From JAPLCX01 sp964460305 (GTDB lineage Bacteria > Auribacterota > Tritonobacteria > UBA1439), in assembly GCA_964460305.1 (NCBI GenBank), contig CAYWRA010000038.1, forward strand, positions 1 to 22,690: DNA of 22,690 nucleotides, read 5' to 3'. The first letter of the stretch is position 1, and each line of letters opens with the position of its first letter. Shown here piece after piece: positions 15,697-22,503 of the stretch. Position numbers and translations under genes: made by a program. Under the pieces are notes generated by a model. That model made no database searches, was not told the DNA's origin, and saw only the letters and a list, made by a program, of their open reading frames with translations.

Positions 15697-15725
15697 ACTT
15701 TACCATCACAGCCTGCGCGCGTCAA
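15697..15725 (-). promoter_or_regulatory. rplM-rpsI promoter
   Basis: On the minus strand TTGACG (15720-15725) and TAAAGT (15697-15702) are separated by exactly 17 bases. They lie about 35 bases upstream of the rplM GTG, so the site fits a sigma-70 promoter. A G-rich repeat with four G-runs (15734-15757) abuts its upstream side. Confidence 0.7.
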
Positions 15726-15730
15726 CTAGA

Positions 15731-15760
15731 AATCCCAAATCCCAAACCCCAAATCCCAAT
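15731..15760. repeat. CCCAAAT-family repeat, G-quadruplex-like, upstream of rplM promoter
   Basis: The plus strand reads CCC-AAAT-CCC-AAA-CCCC-AAAT-CCC, so the rplM sense strand has four runs of three or four G with 3-4-base spacers. This satisfies the simple G-quadruplex pattern. The same family occurs before lysA and argG. The rest of the 15761-15809 gap shows no gene. Confidence 0.8.
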
Positions 15761-15809
15761 ATCAGAGAAAATCAGAGTAATCAGGTGCATAGCAAAACCG
15801 GCAACGTAC

Positions 15810-15839
15810 TTGAATTTATTCACCTCATTGTGATAGGAT
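15810..15839 (+). promoter_or_regulatory. Probable tRNA-Cys promoter
   Basis: TTGAAT (15810-15815) and TAGGAT (15834-15839) are separated by 18 bases. The second box ends 12 bases before the tRNA 5' end, an ordinary arrangement for a stable-RNA gene. It may also serve the downstream lipoprotein and hydrolase genes. Confidence 0.45.
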
Positions 15840-15851
15840 TACCCAACGAAA

Positions 15852-15927
15852 GGCGGCGTAGCCAAGTGGCCAAGGCGGAGGTCTGCAAAACCTCTATTCG
15901 TCGGTTCAACTCCGACCGCCGCCTCCA
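15852..15927 (+). tRNA. tRNA-Cys (anticodon GCA)
   Basis: A complete cloverleaf. The acceptor stem GGCGGCG pairs with CGCCGCC at 15917-15923. The anticodon arm is GAGGT-CTGCAAA-ACCTC with GCA in the loop. The T arm is GTCGG-TTCAACT-CCGAC. The discriminator base is T, as expected for cysteine, and CCA is encoded at 15925-15927. It marks the left edge of the plus-strand island. Confidence 0.97.
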
Positions 15928-16006
15928 TATTTTATATCAGCGCACGGACGGAAGGCATCGCGCACCAAACACCCTACACCGATACTCGTGGGCTTGCGAG
16001 GGGAAT

Positions 16007-16216
16007 ATGAGTAAAACGATTAAGATCGCATCTGCTTTGATCTTCGCCCTGTCAATAGGAGCAGGCTGTACGCCTACGGTCATGGCCCCCAGGATTCCCG
16101 CCATGCAATACGGGGAAAAAGCGCCCTTCGGGCCTGAGACCGTAACCGCTCCGATCAGGGAAGTCCCCGAAGAAATAAAACCAGAAACAATAAAACCATC
16201 CGCAATAATCAAATGA
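16007..16216 (+). CDS. Small putative lipoprotein, function unknown
   Basis: A 69-residue protein starting at ATG 16007 after AGGGG. The N-terminus is a basic stretch (MSKTIK) followed by a hydrophobic run ASALIFALSIGAG and then C21, resembling a type II signal peptide. The -3 residue is G rather than the usual L/V/I, so the lipobox is imperfect. The mature part is short and rich in proline and charged residues (REVPEEIKPETIKPSA) with no recognised domain. The next gene begins 31 bp downstream on the same strand. An ATG-initiated real gene is likely from the signal sequence and Shine-Dalgarno, but homology is unknown to me. Confidence 0.6.
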   Translation: MSKTIKIASALIFALSIGAGCTPTVMAPRIPAMQYGEKAPFGPETVTAPIREVPEEIKPETIKPSAIIK

Positions 16217-16247
16217 TTTGTGGATGCTCCAGCTCCCGAGGGCGGGA

Positions 16248-17141
16248 ATGCACGCTAAGATCCTGTCTGGGGTTCTTTATGCCCTCCTCTTCCTCCTGGC
16301 TCGCGTAGGCCCCGGTGAACCCTGCACACTCTGGGCTGCCACCGGGTCGCGCACCGCTAATGGCGGGACGCTCATCGCCAAAAACAGAGACAAAGAACCG
16401 AGCCAGCACGGCGAGTTGCGCGTCGTCAGGGGCAAACAGCATCGTTTCCTCGGTCTCTACTACACCGACGCAAAAGGCCGGCGCAGCATCGCCGGGGGCA
16501 TAAACGACAAGGGTCTCTGCCTTCTCGGCGCGAGCGCCGGAAGCGTGCCACGGGGGGAAAGGAATACGGGGGGTAGGGGACTCAGCGAGCATATCCTCGC
16601 CTCTTTCGACAGCGTCGATGCTGTGCTCAAAAAACAAAAAATGTTCGCCTGCACCCATCCCGTCTTCTACATAATCGGGGACGGTTCTAAAATCGCAACT
16701 GTGGAGATCGCGCCCCGGAGCGAATTTTCGGTGAAAGTCACGGATAACGGCATTCTCTATCACACGAACCATTACCTCGATGAGAAACTCGCCGGAGCTA
16801 ATGCCGCTATCGGCAAGAGCAGCCTCGCCCGGCTGAATCGCATCCGGCAACTTATGACGGCCCAGGCATCTCCGTTCACGATCAGGGGCTTCAAAACGTT
16901 CAGCGAGGACAGGCACGACGGGCCGGACCGCAGCATCTGGAGAACGGGCGGCGCGCCCGATAAGGAGCGGACGCTCGCGACATGGATCGCGTACATCCCG
17001 AAGAAAGGCCCGCCGACACTTTACGTTAAACTCGCAAATACCGGCGAGCAACGTCGGACGTACGACCTTAAGCTGGATTCATCCTTTTGGGCTAAACACC
17101 CGCTCTCGGATCCATTGCGCAACAACGCATCAGAGAGGTAA
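16248..17141 (+). CDS. Secreted Ntn-type hydrolase, C45/acyl-transferase-like
   Basis: A 297-residue protein with an N-terminal signal-like segment (MHAKILSGVLYALLFLLARV) followed by PGEPCTLWAATG. The order C-T-L-W, then SRTANGGTLIAKNRD (34-48), INDKGLCLLG (85-94) and YHTNHYLDEKL (171-181) resembles the peptidase C45/linear-amide hydrolase group. In that group an internal cysteine becomes the N-terminal nucleophile, here C26. Members cleave non-peptide amide bonds such as acyl-penicillin-type or N-acyl amino acid substrates; the substrate here is unknown. ATG 16248 is preferred after GAGGGCGGG. A TTG at 16218 would add ten residues before the signal. The cytoplasmic or exported state before autocleavage is inference. 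The gene ends beside tRNA-Leu. Confidence 0.75.
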   Translation: MHAKILSGVLYALLFLLARVGPGEPCTLWAATGSRTANGGTLIAKNRDKEPSQHGELRVVRGKQHRFLGLYYTDAKGRRSIAGGINDKGLCLLGASAGSVPRGERNTGGRGLSEHILASFDSVDAVLKKQKMFACTHPVFYIIGDGSKIATVEIAPRSEFSVKVTDNGILYHTNHYLDEKLAGANAAIGKSSLARLNRIRQLMTAQASPFTIRGFKTFSEDRHDGPDRSIWRTGGAPDKERTLATWIAYIPKKGPPTLYVKLANTGEQRRTYDLKLDSSFWAKHPLSDPLRNNASER

Positions 17142-17144
17142 AAT
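17115..17144 (+). promoter_or_regulatory. Possible tRNA-Leu promoter
   Basis: TTGCGC (17115-17120) and TAAAAT (17139-17144) are separated by 18 bases and overlap the end of the hydrolase gene. The tRNA begins 38 bases after the -10 box, which would leave a leader of about 30 nt. Read-through from upstream is an alternative. Confidence 0.3.
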
Positions 17145-17181
17145 AGTCGAGGAAGGAATAGGCAAAAGTAAACACAACTTG

Positions 17182-17267
17182 GGTCCAGTGGCGGAATCGG
17201 CATACGCACGACACTTAAAATGTCGGGCCCAAAAGGCATGTGGGTTCGAATCCCACCTGGACCACCA
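17182..17267 (+). tRNA. tRNA-Leu (anticodon TAA)
   Basis: A class II tRNA with a long variable arm. The acceptor GGTCCAG pairs with CTGGACC (17257-17263). The anticodon arm CGACA-CTTAAAA-TGTCG has TAA in the loop. The T arm is GTGGG-TTCGAAT-CCCAC. The discriminator is A, and CCA is encoded at 17265-17267. It marks the right edge of the plus-strand island. Confidence 0.96.
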
Positions 17268-17283
17268 CTACAGCCAAAAGTGC

Positions 17284-17350
17284 ACAGCCGAAAGTTCAAG
17301 GCGCCGGATATCGCTCCATCTCACACTTTAAGCTTTCGACTTTCGGCTGT
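17284..17350. repeat. Inverted repeat between tRNA-Leu and coaB, overlapping coaB 3' end
   Basis: ACAGCCGAAAGT (17284-17295) is mirrored perfectly by ACTTTCGGCTGT (17339-17350). The right arm encodes the last residues of CoaB before its TAA stop. No T-run follows, so this is not a standard terminator. The words resemble AGCTGTAAGC blocks elsewhere in the window. Confidence 0.8.
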
Positions 17351-17981
17351 GGCAATCGATGCATCGCCGCACGATTATCCTGGCGAGGGCATCCTTCCTC
17401 ATCCGCGGCAATCGCGTGACATTCCCGGCGCGGTCTATAATGACCGCCCTGTTGTACTCGCTCGCGAAACCGGAGTCTCTACGCGACACGTCATTGGCGA
17501 CGATCAAGTCGAGATTCTTTTCACCAAGCTTTCGCCTGGCTTCGCGCTCGGGATCGCCCGTCTCGGCGGCGAATCCCACGAGAATCTTATTCCCCTTTTT
17601 CCTCCCCATCGCCGCGAGAATGTCCCTGGTCCTCACCATCGGCACATCGATCCGGCGCGCGCCCTTTTTAATTTTCTGAGCACCTCTGCGCCTGGGCCTG
17701 TAATCCGCCACGGCCGCCGCCATGATGACGACGGAGGCGTCCCTCCGCGCGCGCATGACTTCACGGCGCATCTCCTCGGCGCTTTCCACGTGGATCGTCC
17801 GCACACCCTTCGGGGGACCTAGCGAAACCGGGCCGCTCACAAGAATGACTTTCGATCCCAGGGCCCGCGCCGCGCGCGCGATGGCATAGCCCATCCTGCC
17901 GGTGGACGGATTGGATAAGAAACGGACGGGATCGAGATACTCGCGGGTGGGGCCGGCGGTGATAAGGAAGACTGGTTTCAC
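17328..17981 (-). CDS. coaB: Phosphopantothenate-cysteine ligase, stand-alone
   Basis: A protein of about 217 residues starting at GTG 17981, eight bases after GAGG. It corresponds to the C-terminal half of bifunctional CoaBC. It shows ITAGPTREYLDPVRFLSN with NPSTGRMG (7-31), MAAAVADYRP (87-96), a KIKKG lysine segment and VGFAAETG (135-142). It ligates cysteine to 4'-phosphopantothenate in CoA synthesis. An open frame continues to 18095 without a convincing start and lies in repeat sequence. Most bacteria fuse this domain to CoaC; here the partner is a separate gene 208 bp upstream. The C-terminal tail SRKSKA is encoded by one arm of an inverted repeat. Confidence 0.92.
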   Translation of the reverse strand: MKPVFLITAGPTREYLDPVRFLSNPSTGRMGYAIARAARALGSKVILVSGPVSLGPPKGVRTIHVESAEEMRREVMRARRDASVVIMAAAVADYRPRRRGAQKIKKGARRIDVPMVRTRDILAAMGRKKGNKILVGFAAETGDPEREARRKLGEKNLDLIVANDVSRRDSGFASEYNRAVIIDRAGNVTRLPRMRKDALARIIVRRCIDCHSRKSKA

Positions 17982-17995
17982 GTGTAATGCCTCAG

Positions 17996-18180
17996 TTACG
18001 GAGTGTGGAACAAGATGGTTGGCCACGGATTCCCACAGATGATTGACCGATATGCACGGATTATAACCGCATCGGAAAGTTGAAAGAGCAGCCACATCTT
18101 TGGGCTTCCGGCTTTTAACATTAGACCGCTTTCACAATCCGTGAGTATCCGTAATAATCTGTGTATATCTGTGGCAAAGG
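17996..18180. repeat. Inverted CACGGATT/AATCCGTG word block between coaC and coaB
   Basis: The left side has CCACGGATTCCCACAGATG and GCACGGATT. The right side has CAATCCGTGAGTATCCG and AATCTGTGTATATCTGTGG, the same words inverted. The middle holds GAAAGTTGAAAGAG and GGGCTTCCGGC words. No gene lies in this gap of about 208 bp. Confidence 0.8.
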
Positions 18181-18189
18181 TTCTTCTTG

Positions 18190-18750
18190 TTAGAAAAGCT
18201 CCCCGATCGCCTTCATGATCTCCTCGACGGAGGCAAGGCGGCCGATCCCTTCGCAGCCACACGCGAGATATCCCTTCTCGGGGCCGACGAAGCGGTAGCC
18301 CATCTTCTTCAGGGTCTTGATGTTTTCCTGGACGATCCGATTCTCGTACATTGCCGCGTTCATCGCGGGCGCGATGAGAATCGGCGCCTTTGTCGCCATC
18401 GCCACACAAGTGAGGAGATCGTCGGCTATGCCGCAGGCGATCTTACCGATCACGTTAGCCGTGGCCGGCGCGATCACAAATGCCTCCGCCCATTCGGCGA
18501 GGCTAACGTGTACCGGATCGAATTCCCGCGGAGACTCGAACATCTCCGTGAATACAGGCCCCTTGGAAAGGCTTCTGAACGTAAGCGGGGCGACGAATTC
18601 GCGCGCCTCCCGGGTCATGATCACGCGCACCGCAGCCCCATTTTGCGTGAGCCTGCTCGTCAGGTCGCATGCCTTGTACGCCGCGATGCAGCCGGTGACG
18701 CCGAGGATGATCCTCTTGCCGGCCAACGGTGAGGACGCCTTCTTTTTCAT
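18190..18750 (-). CDS. coaC: Phosphopantothenoylcysteine decarboxylase, stand-alone
   Basis: A 186-residue HFCD-family flavoprotein corresponding to the N-terminal domain of CoaBC. GVTGCIAAYKACDL (17-30) binds FMN. HVSLAEWAE starts at catalytic H81. APATANVIGKIACGIADDLL (94-113), the APAMNAAMY motif (127-135) and LACGCEGIGRL (162-172) with the flap cysteine C164 are all present. It decarboxylates 4'-phosphopantothenoylcysteine to phosphopantetheine. The ATG is six bases after the gmk TAG, with AGGGGG inside gmk, so it is translationally linked to gmk. The frame ends at TAA rather than continuing into CoaB, and the split is not a simple frameshift. Confidence 0.94.
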   Translation of the reverse strand: MKKKASSPLAGKRIILGVTGCIAAYKACDLTSRLTQNGAAVRVIMTREAREFVAPLTFRSLSKGPVFTEMFESPREFDPVHVSLAEWAEAFVIAPATANVIGKIACGIADDLLTCVAMATKAPILIAPAMNAAMYENRIVQENIKTLKKMGYRFVGPEKGYLACGCEGIGRLASVEEIMKAIGELF

Positions 18751-18756
18751 GGATCG

Positions 18757-19362
18757 CTACCCCCTGGCTATTCCCTCTATCTCTTCCATGTTCCTCGTCA
18801 CACGCAACCCCTCGGCGAGGATGATGGCCTTGAGCTCTTCGAAAGCGGTCCGGAGATCGTCGTTCACCACCACATAGTCGTAGCGCCCCGCGTATCCCAT
18901 CTCTTCACGGGCCAGGGAGAGACGCTTCCGGATGACCTCCTCTGAATCGGTCTTCCTGCCCCTTAATCTCCTCTCGAGCTCCTCCATCGATGGGGGCATT
19001 ATATATACGTACACCGCGGGGTAATCCTTTTCCATTATCTGGAGCGCGCCCTTTACATCGATGTCGAGGATGACGTCCTTACCCTTGGAAACCGCGCCCT
19101 CGATGACGCTCCGCCGCGTGCCGTAGTAATTGTCGTACACCGTCGCATGTTCGAGGAACTCGCCATTGCCAAGCAGCTTCTCGAACTCCACGCGCGTGGT
19201 GAACCAATATGATTTACCATCCACCTCGCCCTTCCTCGGTTGCCGTGTGGTCACCGACACGGAATACTCAAGCTGCGGCACCGACTGCATCACCATGTTC
19301 AGCATGGTGGTCTTGCCGGCGCCGGAAGGCGCGGTGAGGACGAATAATATTCCTTTACGCAT
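18757..19362 (-). CDS. gmk: Guanylate kinase
   Basis: A 201-residue protein with the P-loop TAPSGAGKTT (10-19), VTTRQPRKGEVDGKSYWF for GMP binding, and the lid segment RLRGRKTDSEEVIRKRL. It phosphorylates GMP to GDP. ATG 19362 is chosen after GGAGATAGAT. An in-frame start 12 nt upstream would add MEID and consume the Shine-Dalgarno. In many bacteria rpoZ lies between gmk and coaBC, but only six bases separate gmk from coaC here. A 301-bp repeat-rich gap separates it from yicC. Confidence 0.96.
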   Translation of the reverse strand: MRKGILFVLTAPSGAGKTTMLNMVMQSVPQLEYSVSVTTRQPRKGEVDGKSYWFTTRVEFEKLLGNGEFLEHATVYDNYYGTRRSVIEGAVSKGKDVILDIDVKGALQIMEKDYPAVYVYIMPPSMEELERRLRGRKTDSEEVIRKRLSLAREEMGYAGRYDYVVVNDDLRTAFEELKAIILAEGLRVTRNMEEIEGIARG

Positions 19363-19389
19363 ATCTATCTCCAATGTCCACTATATTAC

Positions 19390-19663
19390 CAGAAACGATA
19401 AACAGTTTTAAACCACAGAGGCCACTGAGAAATAAACCCCAGATTAATTGCAACCACGGATAAACACGCAGTGAAACCACAGAGCCCACAGAGAAGGCAC
19501 TGAGAACACAGAGAAATAACCCCAAGTTTAATTTCAACCACGCCCCAACGGGGCCTTCGGGGCGTGAAATCCGTGGATAAAAAAGCAGCAGAAACCAGAA
19601 ACTGCCTTTGCCTCAGTACCCTCTGTGATCTTTCCTCTGTGCACTCTGTGGTTTACTTTATAG
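19390..19663. repeat. CCACAGAG/CTCTGTG repeat region between yicC and gmk
   Basis: On the left are AACCACAGAGGCCACTGAG (19412), AACCACGGATAAACACG (19452) and ACCACAGAGCCCACAGAG (19475). The right end has CTCTGTGATC, CCTCTGTGCACTCTGTGG (19620-19652), the same words inverted. A GC-rich module sits at 19538-19562. I see no gene in this 301-bp stretch. Confidence 0.85.
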
Positions 19664-20539
19664 CTATTGCACATTCTGCAACTGCTCCCTTATCTTCTCC
19701 ATCTCGGCCTTTATCTCTATCACGAGGCGGGAGATGAAGGCGTCGTTGGCCTTGTTGGAAGCGGTGTTTACCTCCCGGAGAATTTCCTGCACGGTGAAAT
19801 CCAGCTTCTTGCCCACCTCGCTATGGGAAGAGAGCATCTGGCGGAACTGTTTCAGGTGGCTCCTGGCCCGGACGATCTCCTCGGTAATGTCCACCCGGTC
19901 GGCGAAAATGCTGACCTCCGCTAGCATACGGCTCTCATCATAGTGGGCCCCCTCAAGTATCGTGCGCACCTTTTTCCTGATTTTTTCCTCGTAACGACGC
20001 GAGCTCTGCGACCGCGCCCTGTCGATCCTCTCGATGAGCGATTCCACCTTTCTCCACCGCGCGATGGAATCCCGAGTTATCATACGGCCTTCCCGCGCCT
20101 GGTTCTTTGCGAGATTATCGCATGCCGCCTCGAATCCCTTCCGAACCAGGCCCCATACGGGCACCTTTGGGAAATTCACCGTCTCGTTTTTCACGATGGC
20201 GCCGGTGCGGACCAGTGTAGCCAGGTCGACCCCGCCCTGGAGGCCGAGCCAGGACCCGACTTTTTTCAACTGCGCCGCGAGATCCTTACATGCCTGCCGG
20301 TCGATCGCCACGCGTTGCATACCGCCCTCGGCAGGCGTGAAAACGAGATAGGCGCTTACCTGACCGCGCCCGAGCCTCCCCTGGAGATATCTCCTTATCG
20401 CCGGCTCTAACGAGGCTACCTCCCGCGGCAGATTCAAGTTGAGTTTGAAATACTTGCCGTTCACGCTCTGTATCTGCACCGTACAGTGGCCGTACTCACT
20501 CTCCGCTTCACCCTCACCGAATCCGGTCATACTCTTCAT
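19664..20539 (-). CDS. YicC family protein (putative endoribonuclease)
   Basis: A 291-residue protein with the YicC N-terminus MKSMTGFGEGE and QSVNGKYFKLNLNLP. Its C-terminal domain is marked by DITEEIVRARSHLKQF and by EVNTASNKANDAF ending KAEMEKIREQLQNVQ. E. coli YicC has been linked to RNA degradation; the activity here is by family only. ATG 20539 is chosen because GGAGGTG lies eight bases upstream. A longer frame to 20737 runs into manA and adds unrelated sequence. It starts one base after the manA stop and precedes gmk, its common neighbour across bacteria. Confidence 0.94.
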   Translation of the reverse strand: MKSMTGFGEGEAESEYGHCTVQIQSVNGKYFKLNLNLPREVASLEPAIRRYLQGRLGRGQVSAYLVFTPAEGGMQRVAIDRQACKDLAAQLKKVGSWLGLQGGVDLATLVRTGAIVKNETVNFPKVPVWGLVRKGFEAACDNLAKNQAREGRMITRDSIARWRKVESLIERIDRARSQSSRRYEEKIRKKVRTILEGAHYDESRMLAEVSIFADRVDITEEIVRARSHLKQFRQMLSSHSEVGKKLDFTVQEILREVNTASNKANDAFISRLVIEIKAEMEKIREQLQNVQ

Positions 20540-20540
20540 A

Positions 20541-21536
20541 TCATGGCACCTCCGTCTCCAAAAGATTACAGCCATTCGTTCCCGCGCGCACCCGATAATT
20601 TCCGAGCGCCGCCGGGAGCAGAAGCGTCTCCCCTCCGCGCAGCTCCATCCGGCCGCCGGCATCTCCATACTCAAGGGCGCCGCTCCCACGCACAACGGAA
20701 ATAATGCTGAACCTGTCTCCAGCGCGTTTCGAATCAAAGACGCCGCTGATATCGATCCGCACGGTTCGAAAATGCCGGCAGGTCACAAGACACGCGCGGC
20801 GGAAACCCTTTCCCTCCTCCCACGCCGCGGCGATGCGTGGATCCCCGCGGTCTCCGAAATCGATCGCGCCAATCGCCTTTTCTCTATGAAGCGGGCGCGC
20901 GTCACCGGCCCGGTCCCAGTCATACAGCCGATATGTGACATCGGAATTCTCCTCGATCTCAAGAATCAGGTTGCCTGCGCCGATGCTATGGACGCGCCCC
21001 GCGGGTACGAAGACCGCATTCCCCCCGCGCGCTTTAAAGGGTCTTAGCAAATCAAGGAGCGTTCCCTCCTCAAGCGCCCGCGCAAATGATTCCCTCGTGA
21101 CCGCCGTGCGGAAACCGCAGATCAGCTCCGACCCCTCGTCAGCCCGCATGACGTACCAAAGCTCCGTCTTGCCGCATTCACCCCGCTCGTGCGCGGCGGC
21201 ATAGTCGTCCGGGGGATGGACCTGCACCGAGAGACGCGCCGACGCATCGATAAGCTTAACAAGGAGGGGGAACCGGCCCGGGCTTCTGGATGCGACCGCA
21301 CTGCCTACGATATCAATGGACATCTCGGCTACCAACTCCCGTAACGAGCGGCCCGCCAACGCCCCCGACTCGACGCGGCTCACGTCCTCGCCGTGATCCG
21401 AAATCTCCCACGACTCACCGATGCGGCCACCCGACGGCAACACCCGCCCGTAGACGCTCTCCAAGCGGCGTCCGCCCCACACCTTCTCCTTATAGATCGG
21501 CGCGAATTTCAGTGGATAGAGATCCGCTTTTTGCAT
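20541..21536 (-). CDS. manA: Mannose-6-phosphate isomerase, class I, short form
   Basis: A 331-residue cupin-type isomerase of the short bacterial class. The zinc ligands are visible: Q105 and H107 in SVQVHPPDD, E125 in GKTELWYVM, and H183 in PAGRVHSIG. YKEKVWGG (15-22) and NSDVTYRLYDWDR (197-209) are further family signatures. It interconverts fructose-6-phosphate and mannose-6-phosphate for mannose-containing polymers. The ATG has AAGGATGG upstream. The stop is one base before the yicC start, so the two are coupled. The upstream 205-bp gap is a CACAGAG-type inverted repeat block. Confidence 0.95.
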   Translation of the reverse strand: MQKADLYPLKFAPIYKEKVWGGRRLESVYGRVLPSGGRIGESWEISDHGEDVSRVESGALAGRSLRELVAEMSIDIVGSAVASRSPGRFPLLVKLIDASARLSVQVHPPDDYAAAHERGECGKTELWYVMRADEGSELICGFRTAVTRESFARALEEGTLLDLLRPFKARGGNAVFVPAGRVHSIGAGNLILEIEENSDVTYRLYDWDRAGDARPLHREKAIGAIDFGDRGDPRIAAAWEEGKGFRRACLVTCRHFRTVRIDISGVFDSKRAGDRFSIISVVRGSGALEYGDAGGRMELRGGETLLLPAALGNYRVRAGTNGCNLLETEVP

Positions 21537-21551
21537 GAAACCATCCTTAAT

Positions 21552-21739
21552 GAAACCACAGAGCGCACAGAGAAGACCGGTAAAACCACAGAGACCACTG
21601 AGGAATAAACTTCAGATCAATTTTTACCACAGATTAACACGGATGCACTCTGATACACACGGATTATTCCAGAAACTGTTCTTGCCGCAGTAAATCTCTG
21701 TGCTCTCTGTGATCTCTTCTCTGTGTCCTCTGTGGTTAT
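21552..21739. repeat. Inverted CACAGAG repeat region between rluD-like gene and manA
   Basis: AACCACAGAGCGCACAGAG near the left end is mirrored by CTCTGTGTCCTCTGTGGTT at the right end (about 21719-21737), with two mismatches. Between them lie ACCACAGATTAACACGGAT and its relatives. The region borders the rluD-like stop codon. Confidence 0.85.
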
Positions 21740-21741
21740 CC

Positions 21742-22503
21742 TCATAGCTCGGTACCTGCCCCGGACCGCAGATAGCCGATAAGACGATTGATGTCATCCG
21801 GCAACGGGGCTTCAACACTAACGGTCTTGCCCGTGTGCGGATGCGTGAAGCCGATCCTCCACGCATGTAGCATGGGGCGCTCGACGTTCATCGTCCCGAT
21901 TACCAGCGGCCTTCTCCCCCCGTAAACGGCGTCTCCCACAACGGGATGGCCCAGGTGCGCCATGTGCACCCTTATCTGGTGCGTCCTCCCGGTCTGGAGG
22001 TGAATCTTTACGAGCGTGCAACCGCCGATGCGCTCGACGACCTCGAAGCGCGTCAGTGCCCGCCTCCCCTTGTCGCGACGAACGGCCATCCGCTTCCGCT
22101 GGACGGGATGCCTACCGATCAGCCCGTCAACCGTCCCCGTGTCGCGGGCGAGACTCCCGTGCAACAGCGCCAGGTACTCCTTGCGCACCTCCCGGCGCGC
22201 GAATTGTCCGGAGAGATTCTGGTGCGTATCGTCGTTCTTGGCGACGACGATGCAGCCGCTCGTCCCCTTGTCGAGCCGGTGAACGATGCCTGGCTTCAGC
22301 TCTCCGCCGATCCCGGACAGGTCCGAGCGCCGCGCGAGCAGGGCGTTGACGAGCGTGCCGCTTACGATCCTCCCCGCGGGATGGACGATCATCCCGGCCG
22401 GTTTGTCGATCACGAGAAGGTCGGCATCGTCGTAGAGCAGGTGGAGGGGGACGTCTTCCGCAACGATCCTGGAATCGACGGGCGGAGGGAACGAGACATC
22501 CAC
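21742..22503 (-). CDS. RluD-like 23S rRNA pseudouridine synthase, catalytic domain
   Basis: A 253-residue product starting at GTG 22503, nine bases after GGAAGGG. The RluA/RluD catalytic motif HRLDKGTSG contains D78. LLVIDKPAGMIVHP (29-42), EYLALLHG and LQTGRTHQIRVHMAHLGHPVVGD-type segments are intact. The family isomerises uridines in 23S rRNA helices; the exact target is unknown. A typical RluD has an S4 RNA-binding domain first. Here its codons lie directly upstream in the same frame but are broken by a TAG at 22570-22572. Either this start makes an S4-less enzyme, or a longer protein arises by read-through, or the gene is decaying. The stop TGA borders CACAGAG repeats. Confidence 0.85.
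   Translation of the reverse strand: MDVSFPPPVDSRIVAEDVPLHLLYDDADLLVIDKPAGMIVHPAGRIVSGTLVNALLARRSDLSGIGGELKPGIVHRLDKGTSGCIVVAKNDDTHQNLSGQFARREVRKEYLALLHGSLARDTGTVDGLIGRHPVQRKRMAVRRDKGRRALTRFEVVERIGGCTLVKIHLQTGRTHQIRVHMAHLGHPVVGDAVYGGRRPLVIGTMNVERPMLHAWRIGFTHPHTGKTVSVEAPLPDDINRLIGYLRSGAGTEL

Noticed and set aside
16209..17051. Long minus-strand open frame opposite the C45-like hydrolase
   Set aside because: It is an antisense shadow in high-GC sequence. The plus-strand product has recognisable motifs and a Shine-Dalgarno.
17982..18189. CoaBC being one gene broken by a simple frameshift
   Set aside because: The halves are 208 bp apart with repeats between them, and coaB has its own GTG and Shine-Dalgarno.
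19390..19663. CRISPR array from the repeated CACAGAG words
   Set aside because: The units are short and degenerate with no constant repeat length, no unique spacers of uniform size and no cas genes.
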